DNA from: CAZQFV01 sp964613665
GTDB lineage: Bacteria > Chloroflexota > Chloroflexia > DTKN01
Length of the DNA: 64,000 bases
NCBI GenBank assembly: GCA_964613665.1
Contig: CAZTIG010000008.1
Span: 1-64,000, forward strand
Reading direction: 5' to 3'
Under the pieces are notes generated by a model. The model saw only the letters and a program-made list of their open reading frames with translations. It was not told where the DNA came from and did not search any database. The translations under genes were made by a program, and so were the position numbers. The stretch's first letter is position 1. Each line of letters begins with the position of its first letter. Of the stretch, positions 41,877 through 49,939 are shown piece by piece.

Positions 41877-43997
41877 ATGCGCCAAGAACGATCGACGAAG
41901 GGCCCAGGGCAGCGCTTCCTGCCCCCCTTGTTGGCCCTGGCTGGGGTCGTAGCAGCGGTGCTCCTCTTGTACTTCCTAGCCCTTCGGCCGGCCTATGCGC
42001 TCGAGTTCTTCTACTATGACACGACACTGCTCGATTTCAACGAGGGCTTCCTCTACCACACCGCCCTCTCCTGGCGCGACGACGGGGAGATCCAGCTCCT
42101 GCCCATCGGCTTCCCTCACCCCTGGGAGCCGGGCAACAACACCGGGCTGCCGCCGCGGGCCGGTCACGCCGCGGTCTACTACCGCGACCATCTCTATGTC
42201 ATCGCCGGGGACAACCCGTTCGGCGATACGCACAACGAGGTCTTTTACAGCACCATCATCAGCACCCTCACCCACGAGCTGAGCGACTGGCAGCAGACTA
42301 TGCCGCTGCCAGCGACCGCCGATTTCTACCCCGAAGGCCTCTATTTCCACGAGGCCGCCGTTCTCAACGACTACCTCTACGTCTTTGGCGGCAAAGAGGA
42401 TGAAGGCGCCGCCTCGACTTACTACAACAAGGTTGTCTTTGCCCCGATCAACGCCGACGGCACCCTCGGCGACTGGCAGTTGACGACACCCCTGCCGGGT
42501 CCACGCTTTGAGCTGGAGAGCCTGGTCTACGAGGGACGCATCTATGTCATCGGCGGAGCGGACGAAATGGGCCAATCCACCGAGACGGTTTGGTACACCG
42601 TGCCCGCCGCCGATGGCCAGATCGTCAGCTGGATCCCGGTGACGCAGTACCTCCCCCACCTGGGGCAGGGAGGCTACGTGGACGCTTCCGCAACCCTGGA
42701 GAACGGCCGTATCTACGTCTACGGCGGCGCCAGTGAGGTGGCCTACAACGAGTACTCGCCCTACGTCCACTTTGCCCAGCCGCTGACCACGACCGGGGAC
42801 ATCACCGACTGGACGATGGCTGTGAACCCCTTGCCGTTCAACTGCTACGCCAGCGAGGGCGCGGCCTATCAGTCCGGCCTGCTGCTGGCCATCGCCGGGG
42901 CCTGGAACAACGGGCTCCAGCCATCGGGGGACGTCCGCGCGGCCCTGGTGGACCACGACACCGGTCAGGTCAGCGAGTGGGTCTCTACGGTGGCCCTGAG
43001 TCCGACGCGCTACTACCATGCGGCGATCCAGGACGACTACGGCTGGTTGTACTCCATCGGGGGTGCCAGCCGCAGCGGCGTCGGCGGCAGCCGCTTGAAC
43101 AGCGTGGACATCGCCTCTCCCTACGGCGGGGATGGTGGCCCGCTGATGGCCGACCAGCCCCTTGTCGGCACCACGCAGACCAGTGCCACGGTCTATGCCC
43201 CGGAGGGGACTTTTCTGTCTCCGGCGACGCTCGTGACCCCGGTGGAGGGCCGTCTCGGCACCCTGACCAGCCTGTCCTGGAACACCACCATCACCGACGG
43301 GAGCGTCATGACCGTGACAATGTCCTACCGCTACCACGAGGAGAGCGGCTGGACCGACTGGTACGGCCCCTACCCCTCTCTGCCGGGCACGGCCGTGACG
43401 ACCACGCTGGCCATCAGCGGGACGTGCGATTATTTCCAGTACCGCGCCTACCTCTCGAGCGAGATCAGCACCACCACGCCCTTCCTGAACCTGGTGCGCA
43501 TCGGGGTCCTGGCGCCGCCCGACCTGGTGGCCGAACACCTGACGGTGACCGGCTGCCCCACCTGCCCCGGCCTCATCCCGCCGAACAAGCCCGTTCAGAT
43601 CGAGTTCACCGTGTACAACCGCAGCACCGATCTGGAGTGGAACAACAACTTTAACGCGATGGTCTTTATCACCACCACGCCCGACCCCGACCTCTACCCC
43701 CACCTGCCGGTCGGCTGCCAGGACTATCCCACGGTGACCTGCCCGCTGATCTGGCAGTGCCAGGCCCTCAACTTCCAGTATGCGGACCCGCCGGTGACCC
43801 TGAAGACCACGTATACCTTCACGACGCCAGGGCAGTACTACCTGGTGGCATACGTGGACTATAACGACACGCCGACGCACCCGCCGCCGGCCTACGATGT
43901 CCTCGAGCTGGTGGAGACGAACAACGAGCTGGTGCTCCCCATCTACGTCGGGCACAAGGAGATTTACCTGCCGTTGATCGACAAGTCCTGGCCATAG
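41877..43997 (+). CDS. Surface protein with Kelch-like repeats and LP-rich C-terminus
   Basis: A 706-residue exported protein. The N-terminal helix at about 14-35 is a signal or anchor. Kelch-like beta-propeller repeats follow (for example AVYYRDHLYVIAGDN, LNDYLYVFGG, YEGRIYVIGGA, NGRIYVYGGAS), and a CARDB-like adhesin domain (PDLVAEHLTVTGCP) lies near the C-terminus. The protein ends GHKEIYLPLIDKSWP, an LP-rich end of the kind seen on many large Chloroflexota surface proteins. GGAGG lies 6 nt before ATG 41877. A binding or adhesion role is inferred. Confidence 0.82.
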   Translation: MRQERSTKGPGQRFLPPLLALAGVVAAVLLLYFLALRPAYALEFFYYDTTLLDFNEGFLYHTALSWRDDGEIQLLPIGFPHPWEPGNNTGLPPRAGHAAVYYRDHLYVIAGDNPFGDTHNEVFYSTIISTLTHELSDWQQTMPLPATADFYPEGLYFHEAAVLNDYLYVFGGKEDEGAASTYYNKVVFAPINADGTLGDWQLTTPLPGPRFELESLVYEGRIYVIGGADEMGQSTETVWYTVPAADGQIVSWIPVTQYLPHLGQGGYVDASATLENGRIYVYGGASEVAYNEYSPYVHFAQPLTTTGDITDWTMAVNPLPFNCYASEGAAYQSGLLLAIAGAWNNGLQPSGDVRAALVDHDTGQVSEWVSTVALSPTRYYHAAIQDDYGWLYSIGGASRSGVGGSRLNSVDIASPYGGDGGPLMADQPLVGTTQTSATVYAPEGTFLSPATLVTPVEGRLGTLTSLSWNTTITDGSVMTVTMSYRYHEESGWTDWYGPYPSLPGTAVTTTLAISGTCDYFQYRAYLSSEISTTTPFLNLVRIGVLAPPDLVAEHLTVTGCPTCPGLIPPNKPVQIEFTVYNRSTDLEWNNNFNAMVFITTTPDPDLYPHLPVGCQDYPTVTCPLIWQCQALNFQYADPPVTLKTTYTFTTPGQYYLVAYVDYNDTPTHPPPAYDVLELVETNNELVLPIYVGHKEIYLPLIDKSWP

Positions 43998-44024
43998 GGT
44001 CAGGACTGTACCAACAGGAATACC

Positions 44025-44054
44025 AGGCCTGCCCGGTGCTGTCCGGGCAGGCCT
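44025..44054. terminator. Perfect inverted repeat between convergent genes
   Basis: AGGCCTGCCCGG pairs with CCGGGCAGGCCT over a 6-nt loop (12-bp perfect stem) between the Kelch-like gene and the NUDIX gene. There is no T-run, so it may be a weak bidirectional terminator or mRNA stabiliser. Confidence 0.55.
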
Positions 44055-44094
44055 GCTACTCCGTGCCAGCCGGGTTCATCAACGCGGCTCGCGG

Positions 44095-44661
44095 TCACAG
44101 GGACTGGGCCACGAGGAGGTGCGCCAAGGCGCGAAAGCGGCCCCAGTCGTTCCACTCCGCCGGCAGTTGCTGCAGTCGGGCGGCGATGGTGCCGAGGTCG
44201 GCCGGCCAGATCCAGCGATAGCCGCTGATCTTTTCGTCCGAGTCCTGTGCGGCCGGCCGCCGGGGCGGGGCTGCCATCAGGAAGACGGCCGAGGCGAAGC
44301 ACACCCGAGTCCCGGCGGCGTGCACCTCGTAGGTGAGCACGCCGAGCAGCCGCTCCAGCCGACCGGGCAGGCCGGTCTCCTCGGCAGTCTCGCGCCGAGC
44401 GGCGGCATCGGGGGATTCCCCGCGCTCGATCCCGCCGCTGGGCAGTCGCCAGGTGCCGGGCGGGTAGAACGGCTTGGTGTGCAGGAGCAGGCGCCCCTCC
44501 GGCCGGCGGATGGCCAGGACGACCTCGCCGTCGCGCCGCGCGGCGTTGCGGGCCATGAGCTGGCCAAAGCCGGGCCCGGCGTTCAGAACATGGTGCTGGC
44601 AGGGAAAGGGGCCGTAGCGCTGCTCCAGGTCCTGCCAGGTCGCGGGGAAGGGGAAATCCAT
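44095..44661 (-). CDS. NUDIX hydrolase
   Basis: A 188-residue protein with a Nudix box in the stretch GGIERGESPDAAARRETAEE (G-x5-E-x7-RE-x2-EE), a divalent-metal pyrophosphatase site. The N-terminus MDFPFPATWQDLEQRYGPFP is not a known subgroup tag. NUDIX enzymes clear nucleoside diphosphate derivatives; the substrate is unknown. ATG at 44661 lies 49 nt downstream of a good promoter. Confidence 0.88.
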   Translation of the reverse strand: MDFPFPATWQDLEQRYGPFPCQHHVLNAGPGFGQLMARNAARRDGEVVLAIRRPEGRLLLHTKPFYPPGTWRLPSGGIERGESPDAAARRETAEETGLPGRLERLLGVLTYEVHAAGTRVCFASAVFLMAAPPRRPAAQDSDEKISGYRWIWPADLGTIAARLQQLPAEWNDWGRFRALAHLLVAQSL

Positions 44662-44709
44662 GGGTTCCGGCCTCGTTGTCCGGCGGCGGTTCCAGCCTCG
44701 ACAGGCGAT

Positions 44710-44738
44710 ATCGTAGCACCGGACACCCGCTGTGTCAA
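44710..44738 (-). promoter_or_regulatory. Predicted promoter of the NUDIX gene
   Basis: Minus-strand TTGACA (44738-44733), 17-bp spacer, TACGAT (44715-44710). Confidence 0.65.
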
Positions 44739-44762
44739 GGCGGGTCGGAGGCGCTGCAGCTG

Positions 44763-44771
44763 TGGTATAAT
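44763..44771 (+). promoter_or_regulatory. Extended -10 promoter of the YhfC-like gene
   Basis: TGG followed by TATAAT (44766-44771) gives the extended -10 form TGnTATAAT on the plus strand. No good -35 hexamer is visible at 17 bp. Confidence 0.5.
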
Positions 44772-44835
44772 AGCCTCGTCGCCCCAGGCGATCGGGCCGG
44801 GTTTGGCCGGCCGGGCGCTGGAGCAAGGAGGAACA

Positions 44836-45684
44836 GTGCACCCGCTGCTGATTCCCTCCTATCTGTTGGCCATCGCCGTCGAGGTGCTCTTTCCACTCCT
44901 GTTGGCGCTGTGGCTGCGCCGCCGCCTGCGGGTCTCTTGGAAGTACTTTGGCTACGGTGCCCTGGTCTTTGGCATCTTTCAGCTCCTCACGCGAGTTCCG
45001 GCCATGCTCATCGGCCAATATCTCCTGGCCGGTGCGCTGAACAGCTCGCGGTTCCTCATGGTGGGTTGGGTGGTGCTGGCCGCCCTGACGGCCGGCCTCT
45101 TCGAGGAGGGCGGCCGCTACCTGGGCTACCGCTTCCTGTGGAAAAAAGGGGAGGACAGGACCTGGCCCCAGGCCCTGATGTACGGTGCCGGCCACGGCGG
45201 GCTGGAGTCGATGCTGCTGGTCGGCGGCCTGGCGCTGATCGGGCTGCTCAACATCGTCATCGTGTCGCGGATCGACGCTGCGGCCCTGCCGCCGGACCAG
45301 GCGCTGGCCATCTTCCAGGCCCAGGAGACGATCTCCCTGACCCCCTGGTGGGCACCGCTGTTGGCCGCGCTGGAGAGGTTCCTGGTCATGGTGGTGCAGA
45401 TCTCCCTGGCCGTGCTGGTGTTGCAGGTCTTTGCCCGGCGGCAGGCCGGCTGGTGGTGGCTGGCCCTGGGCTACCACGCGTTGGCCGACCTGGTCCCCGG
45501 CCTGGCGCAGGTGTACCTTGTCCCCCGACTGCCGCAGTGGGGCGGCCTGCTCCTGCTCGAAGGGCTGGTGGGCATCTTTGCGTTGTGCAGCGCCGGCATC
45601 ATCTACGGACTGCGCCCGCGGCTGGCGGCACCACCCGGCGGGGCGGGGGAGCCGTTCGCTGGCGAAGCGGCCACGCCGGTCTGA
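44836..45684 (+). CDS. YhfC-family intramembrane metalloprotease
   Basis: A 282-residue membrane protein with about seven hydrophobic segments. It carries FEEGGRYLGYR (Glu90-Glu91) and GHGGLES (His120), motifs of the YhfC family, whose members are CAAX-protease-like glutamic/zinc intramembrane proteases. The GTG start has AAGGAGG upstream. The substrate is unknown. It is followed by a 393-bp gap. Confidence 0.8.
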   Translation: MHPLLIPSYLLAIAVEVLFPLLLALWLRRRLRVSWKYFGYGALVFGIFQLLTRVPAMLIGQYLLAGALNSSRFLMVGWVVLAALTAGLFEEGGRYLGYRFLWKKGEDRTWPQALMYGAGHGGLESMLLVGGLALIGLLNIVIVSRIDAAALPPDQALAIFQAQETISLTPWWAPLLAALERFLVMVVQISLAVLVLQVFARRQAGWWWLALGYHALADLVPGLAQVYLVPRLPQWGGLLLLEGLVGIFALCSAGIIYGLRPRLAAPPGGAGEPFAGEAATPV

Positions 45685-46077
45685 CATTCGCGCATCGATC
45701 CCACACCTATCTCGACGGCGGCCCCTGGCCGCCTGCAGGGCGCCTCCTTCGCGCACAGCACAAGCCACTGCCGCGGACCCTGGAGGCGTAGCGGGCCGCC
45801 TTTCATGGTGCACGGGCTTCATGGGTGGATGTCAGGCGGGTGCGTGCCACCTTTTTCGGTGCAACACAAAAGCGCTCCGTCTCGCCCGATTGGAGCCGAA
45901 GGTACGCCGGTCGCGTCATGTCGCCCCAACTCGGCGAGCTTCTGGTTGCGGACGGATCGCACCAGGGTCGACCCACGAATACGGCGGGCGACTATGTCGG
46001 GCCAGTCGATTGACAAGTCTTCCGCCCTGTGCTACAGTAGGCAGGAGCCCGGCCGGGGCCGGGACCAGGAGGCGCAG
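45685..46077. other. Intergenic region before the GGDEF-like gene
   Basis: A 393-bp gap. A weak hairpin GGTGG/CCACC with a T5 tract (45824-45856) may end the YhfC transcript, and a promoter lies at 46010-46038. The rest shows no ORF with family resemblance and no tRNA (no GGTTCRA arm). Confidence 0.5.
46010..46038 (+). promoter_or_regulatory. Predicted promoter of the GGDEF-like/asparaginase operon
   Basis: TTGACA (46010-46015), 17-bp spacer, TACAGT (46033-46038), 39 bp before the start at 46078. Confidence 0.75.
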
Positions 46078-46620
46078 ATGGCCGAGCAGACAGAGCGTGT
46101 CTACGAGGTCTTTATTGACGTGGCGACGGGCCTTTTCGACCGGCGTACGATGTGGTCTCGCCTGGCGGAGGAGATCTCCCGCGCCCGCCGCTACCACTAC
46201 CCCCTCTCGTTGATGCTGATCACCTTTGACACGCCGGAGGCCCAGCAAGCCGTGGCGCGCACGCTCATGATGGCGGAGCTGTTAAAGTGCCACACCCGCT
46301 CGGTGGACATCCTGGTTCGCTACAGCGAGGATACCCTGGCCATCCTGATGCCGTGCACAGACGAGCGCGGTGCCCTCAAGGTCGCCGAGCGCATCCGCCA
46401 GCTTGCCCTGACGATGCCTCTGTTAGCAGACGGAGCGGCCCCGCCCCCGGTCCGCATCGGCGTGACCTCGACGCCCAGCCAGACAAGCGTGGACAAGGTC
46501 TTACTGGTGGAGCAGGTGGAGTGGGCTCTGCACAAGGCCAGGAGCAATGCCGACGGAACCTGTACCGTCGTTGTCCCGGTCCCCCAGCAGCCCGCCACCT
46601 CCCAGGGCACCGCGGCGTGA
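46078..46620 (+). CDS. Degenerate GGDEF-domain protein
   Basis: A 180-residue stand-alone GGDEF-like domain: DVATGLFDRRTMWSRLAEEI at the N-terminus matches the diguanylate-cyclase start, but the catalytic GGDEF is replaced by YSEDTLAIL, so it probably does not make c-di-GMP. It may bind GTP or act as a scaffold. The C-terminal half is less conserved and ends in a Pro/Gln-rich tail. It ends in a GTGA overlap with the asparaginase gene. Confidence 0.75.
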   Translation: MAEQTERVYEVFIDVATGLFDRRTMWSRLAEEISRARRYHYPLSLMLITFDTPEAQQAVARTLMMAELLKCHTRSVDILVRYSEDTLAILMPCTDERGALKVAERIRQLALTMPLLADGAAPPPVRIGVTSTPSQTSVDKVLLVEQVEWALHKARSNADGTCTVVVPVPQQPATSQGTAA

Positions 46621-47591
46621 GCGGCCGGCTGGTCCTGATCAGCACGGGAGGGACGATCTCCATGGCGGCGGATGCCGCCGGCGGCGGGGCCGTGCCAGTC
46701 CTGCACGGTGTGGACCTGCGCCGGCAACTCCCGGAGTGGAGCGGCCCCATCGAGGTCGTGGAGCATTGCCATCTTCCCAGTGCGCATTTTACCCTGGAGA
46801 CGCTGTGGGGCCTGCGCCAGCGGGTGCAGGCCCTCGCCCGTCAGGCGGACGTCCAGGGGATTGTCGTGACCCACGGGACCGACGTCATGGAGGAGAGTGC
46901 CTATCTCCTCGACCTGACGGTGGAAGGTGTGGCTCCTATTGTGCTCACCGGGGCCATGCGCGCGGCTTCGGACCCCGGCTACGACGGGCCGGCCAACCTG
47001 CAGGCAGCCCTGCTTGTGGCGTCCGCCCCAGAGGCGCGCGGGGTGGGAGCGGTGATCGTCATGGAGGATGAGGTTCACGCCGCCCGGGTGGTCACCAAGG
47101 TGCACACCACCAGCCCAGGGGCCTTTGCTTCGCCCTTCTGGGGGCCCCTGGGGCGGGTCGACGGTGGCAGGCTGGTCCTGCGCAGACCGCCAGCGCGCCA
47201 CATCCTGGCGACGGAGCGGCTGGAGGAACGGGTCCTGCTGCTGAGGCTGGCCGTGGGGATGGACGATGCGCTGCTGCGCTACGCTGTGGAATGGGGGATG
47301 CGCGGCGTCGTGCTGGAAGCCCTGGGAGGCGGGCGCGTGCCGCCCTGGTGGATGGCGACGATCGGCAGCGCGATTGCCCAGGGGGTAGCTGTGGTCGTTA
47401 CCTCGCGCTGCCCGGCCGGCCCGGTCCATGACCGCTACGGCTATGCCGGTGCCCATCGCGACCAAGCCGCGGTGGGCTGTCTCTTTGCCCGCGGCCTGAG
47501 CGGGCCCAAGGCCCGGCTCAAGCTGATGGCGGCACTCGGGGCGGGGCTGGAGGGCGCAGCGCTGCGCGATGCCTTCGACCGGGAGCCCTAG
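46617..47591 (+). CDS. L-asparaginase family amidohydrolase
   Basis: A 324-residue class II-type asparaginase/glutaminase. STGGTIS (nucleophile Thr13) and VVTHGTDVMEES (Thr85, Asp89) are the two catalytic stretches, followed by LTGAMRAA. It hydrolyses asparagine to aspartate and ammonia. GTG overlaps the preceding stop as GTGA. No signal peptide is seen, so a cytoplasmic role is likely. Confidence 0.88.
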   Translation: MSGRLVLISTGGTISMAADAAGGGAVPVLHGVDLRRQLPEWSGPIEVVEHCHLPSAHFTLETLWGLRQRVQALARQADVQGIVVTHGTDVMEESAYLLDLTVEGVAPIVLTGAMRAASDPGYDGPANLQAALLVASAPEARGVGAVIVMEDEVHAARVVTKVHTTSPGAFASPFWGPLGRVDGGRLVLRRPPARHILATERLEERVLLLRLAVGMDDALLRYAVEWGMRGVVLEALGGGRVPPWWMATIGSAIAQGVAVVVTSRCPAGPVHDRYGYAGAHRDQAAVGCLFARGLSGPKARLKLMAALGAGLEGAALRDAFDREP

Positions 47592-47612
47592 GGCCGATCC
47601 CAGGCCGAGCGC

Positions 47613-47888
47613 TCACGGGGTGGCGGGAGGCGTGGGGGCTGCCGTCGGGGCTGGGGTTGGGATCTGGTAGACGCCGGGAGCCGCCGTCCAGGGAACCCCC
47701 GTGGGCGGCTGGGAGTACCAGGCCAGGGACTGGGGCCAGAAAGCCAACAGGAGTAGCAACACGAGGACAGCTAGGCCCACGGCGATCGCAGCCATGAGCC
47801 ACAGCCGGCCGCCCCAGTTCGCCGGGTTGGGGGGCGGTGTGTCCGGCCGCTCCTGTGCATGTGCCTGCGTCGACTGCTGCCCAGCCAT
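47613..47888 (-). CDS. Small membrane protein with proline-rich tail
   Basis: A 91-residue protein: a hydrophilic N-terminal part (MAGQQSTQAHAQERPDTPP), one transmembrane helix near 32-50 and a Thr/Pro/Ala-rich end. No family is recognised. It has its own promoter 40 bp upstream and converges on the asparaginase gene. Confidence 0.55.
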   Translation of the reverse strand: MAGQQSTQAHAQERPDTPPPNPANWGGRLWLMAAIAVGLAVLVLLLLLAFWPQSLAWYSQPPTGVPWTAAPGVYQIPTPAPTAAPTPPATP

Positions 47889-47927
47889 CCGCGCGCTCCT
47901 GTCGGTCTCTTGCCGTCCAGCCCCGGT

Positions 47928-47956
47928 AGTGTACCACGGGACAGGGGGGCTGTCAA
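47928..47956 (-). promoter_or_regulatory. Predicted promoter of the small membrane protein gene
   Basis: Minus-strand TTGACA (47956-47951), 17-bp spacer, TACACT (47933-47928). Its -35 is 1 bp from the -35 of the ECF operon promoter on the other strand. Confidence 0.7.
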
Positions 47957-47957
47957 G

Positions 47958-47986
47958 TTGCGCCGAGCCGGCCGCCGTGCTATAAT
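47958..47986 (+). promoter_or_regulatory. Predicted promoter of the ECF transporter operon
   Basis: TTGCGC (47958-47963), 17-bp spacer, TATAAT (47981-47986). It is followed by a leader of about 240 nt with a terminator. Confidence 0.7.
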
Positions 47987-47992
47987 AGGCCT

Positions 47993-48095
47993 GCCATCGA
48001 CCCATCTGGGCGGTGAGCGGGGGTACCTTGGACAGATCGTCGCTGGGATCGTGGTACGACCGAGACGACGGCAGAGGTGGCGGCCGATGTCTGCC
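47993..48095 (+). promoter_or_regulatory. Structured leader RNA, candidate riboswitch of the ECF/coaX operon
   Basis: Between the promoter and the leader terminator the RNA can form a nested hairpin (CGTCG pairing with CGACG at 48066-48070, enclosing TCGT/ACGA over a GGT loop). It can also form GGCAGA (48070-48075) with TCTGCC (48090-48095), whose 3' arm overlaps the terminator stem. That is the layout expected of an antiterminator switch. I could not match it to a known class; Chloroflexota carry a pan RNA motif near pantothenate genes, which would be one idea. Structure and ligand are inferred. Confidence 0.45.
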
Positions 48096-48125
48096 CTCCG
48101 GTGGTGCCGGAGGGCCTTTTTCTTT
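48093..48125 (+). terminator. Intrinsic terminator in the ECF operon leader
   Basis: GCCCTCCGG (48093-48101) pairs with CCGGAGGGC (48107-48115) over a TGGTG loop and is followed by CTTTTTCTTT. It lies about 106 nt before the first start codon (48231), within the transcript of the predicted promoter. Confidence 0.9.
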
Positions 48126-48230
48126 GACCGTCCGCGAGCACCCATCACCGGATCGCCGGTTGGCCCACGGCGGGCTGGGCGGTGGCAGCGGAAGGCCGCT
48201 GGCTACGCCGCGGATCGGGGGACCGGCACA

Positions 48231-49085
48231 GTGAGCGAGCCTCTGATTCGGGTGCAGGGTCTTTTCTTTGCCTACAATGCCGGGACCGACCGGGCGGTAC
48301 CGGCCCTGTGTGGCATCGACCTGGAGATCCAGCCGGGCGAGCACCTGGCGATCGTCGGGGCCAACGGCTCCGGCAAGTCCACCCTGGCCCGGCATCTCGA
48401 TGCCCTCCTGCTGCCCGACCGCGGCGACGTGTGGGTCCAGGGGATCAACACCCGCGATGTGGAGCGGCGGCGCGAGATTCGCCGCGCCGTGGCCATGGTT
48501 TTTCAGAATCCCGACAGCCAAATCGTGGCTACCACGGTCCAGGAAGATGTCGCCTTCGGCCCGGAGAACCTGGGCTTGCCGCCGGAGGAACTGCACCGGC
48601 GGGTGGCGTGGGCCCTCGAGGTGGTCGGGCTGTCCGGCTTGGGCGAGCGTGCCCCGCACCACCTTTCCGGCGGACAGAAGCAGCGCCTGGCCCTGGCCGG
48701 TGCCCTGGCGATGGAGCCGGCGTGTCTGGTGCTGGACGAGGCCGCAGCGATGCTCGACCCGGCCGGCCGGCGCGCGCTGCTGGGTATCGTCCAACAGCTC
48801 CACGCGCGGGGCATGGCCATCGTCACCATTACCCAGGACATGGCCGAGGCGGCGCGGGCCGGGCGCGTCGTTGTCCTGGCGCAGGGGAAGATCGCCTGCC
48901 AGGGGACTCCACGCCGTGTGCTCAACGATGAGTCCATCCTGCGCGCGCTGGGTCTGGACCTGCCGCCGCTGGCCCGCCTCTCCCGAATGCTGCACGCCCG
49001 TTGTCCTGACTTTCCTCCCGACCTGCTCACACCGGCCGAGGTGGTCGCCGCGGTACGGGAGCGTGCCCGGGGAGGTGCGGCGTGA
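48231..49085 (+). CDS. ecfA1: ECF transporter ATPase component 1
   Basis: A 284-residue ABC ATPase of the energy-coupling factor family. Walker A GANGSGKST at 43-51, Q-loop FQNPDSQIV, signature HLSGGQKQR, Walker B LVLDEAAAMLDP. It drives vitamin uptake with EcfA2, EcfT and the S component. The GTG start gives the family N-terminus; the frame is open upstream. It overlaps the next gene by 4 nt. Confidence 0.93.
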   Translation: MSEPLIRVQGLFFAYNAGTDRAVPALCGIDLEIQPGEHLAIVGANGSGKSTLARHLDALLLPDRGDVWVQGINTRDVERRREIRRAVAMVFQNPDSQIVATTVQEDVAFGPENLGLPPEELHRRVAWALEVVGLSGLGERAPHHLSGGQKQRLALAGALAMEPACLVLDEAAAMLDPAGRRALLGIVQQLHARGMAIVTITQDMAEAARAGRVVVLAQGKIACQGTPRRVLNDESILRALGLDLPPLARLSRMLHARCPDFPPDLLTPAEVVAAVRERARGGAA

Positions 49086-49939
49086 GCGAGCCGCTGATTG
49101 CCGTGCGTGATCTCCAGTACACCTACATGCGCGGGACACCCCTGGAGACGGTGGCGCTGCGCGGGGTCGACCTGGACGTCTGGCCGGGGGAGATTGTCGG
49201 CCTGATCGGGCCGACCGGATCGGGCAAATCGACCTTGCTGCAGCACCTCAACGGGCTGTTGCGCCCGCAGGCCGGCACGGTGCGGGTGGCCGGCATGGAT
49301 CTGACCGATCGCCGCACCGACCTGCGGGCGGTGCGCCAGCGCGTGGCGCTCCTTTTCCAGAATCCCGAGGACCAGGTCTTTGAGCGCTATGTGGCCGATG
49401 ACGTGGCCTTCGGCCCGCTCGCCATGGGGCTGCCGCGGCCAGAGGTGCGGGCGCGGGTGGAGCGGGCGATGCGGGCGGCCGGCCTGCCGTTGGAGGTCTA
49501 TGGCGACCGGGCCACCTTCTGCCTGAGCTGCGGCGAACGCCGCCGGGTGGCCCTGGCGGGGGTGCTGGCGCTGGAGCCGCAGGTGCTGGTGCTGGACGAG
49601 GCCACGGCCGGCCTGGACCCGCGCGGCCGGGGCGAGTTGCTGGCCCTGCTGGAGAGGTGGTGCCGCCAGGAGGGGCGGGCCATCGTCTGGGCCTCTCACT
49701 CCATGGAGGAGATTGCCGCGCTGGCAGACCGCGTCTACGTGCTGGCCGCGGGACGGGTCGTGCTGCAGGGAAGTCCGCGGGCCGTCTTTGCCCAGGAGGA
49801 GTTGCTGGCAGCGTGCGGTCTGGAGGTGCCGGCCGTGACCCAGGTGCTGGCCGAGCTGGCCCGGTCGGGGCTGCCCGTCTCGGCCGACGCCCTCACCCTG
49901 GAGGAGGCCGTCCCGCTGCTGGAGAGGTGCCTGCTGTGA
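49082..49939 (+). CDS. ecfA2: ECF transporter ATPase component 2
   Basis: A 285-residue partner ATPase. Walker A GPTGSGKST at 43-51, Q-loop FQNPEDQVF, Walker B VLVLDEATAGLDP. The signature is LSCGE (148-152), with Cys in place of the first Gly of LSGGE. EcfA dimers often have one altered site, so this may be a non-equivalent ATPase site. GTGA overlaps join it to both neighbours. Confidence 0.92.
   Translation: MSEPLIAVRDLQYTYMRGTPLETVALRGVDLDVWPGEIVGLIGPTGSGKSTLLQHLNGLLRPQAGTVRVAGMDLTDRRTDLRAVRQRVALLFQNPEDQVFERYVADDVAFGPLAMGLPRPEVRARVERAMRAAGLPLEVYGDRATFCLSCGERRRVALAGVLALEPQVLVLDEATAGLDPRGRGELLALLERWCRQEGRAIVWASHSMEEIAALADRVYVLAAGRVVLQGSPRAVFAQEELLAACGLEVPAVTQVLAELARSGLPVSADALTLEEAVPLLERCLL

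Noticed and set aside
41976..43955. Minus-strand frame (659 codons) opposite the Kelch-like gene
   Set aside because: It is antisense to a protein with repeats, a signal helix and a ribosome-binding site, and its translation is low-complexity.
45685..46077. Possible tRNA or small RNA in the 393-bp gap
   Set aside because: No T-arm GGTTCRA, CCA end or cloverleaf could be found. The only structure is a weak hairpin.
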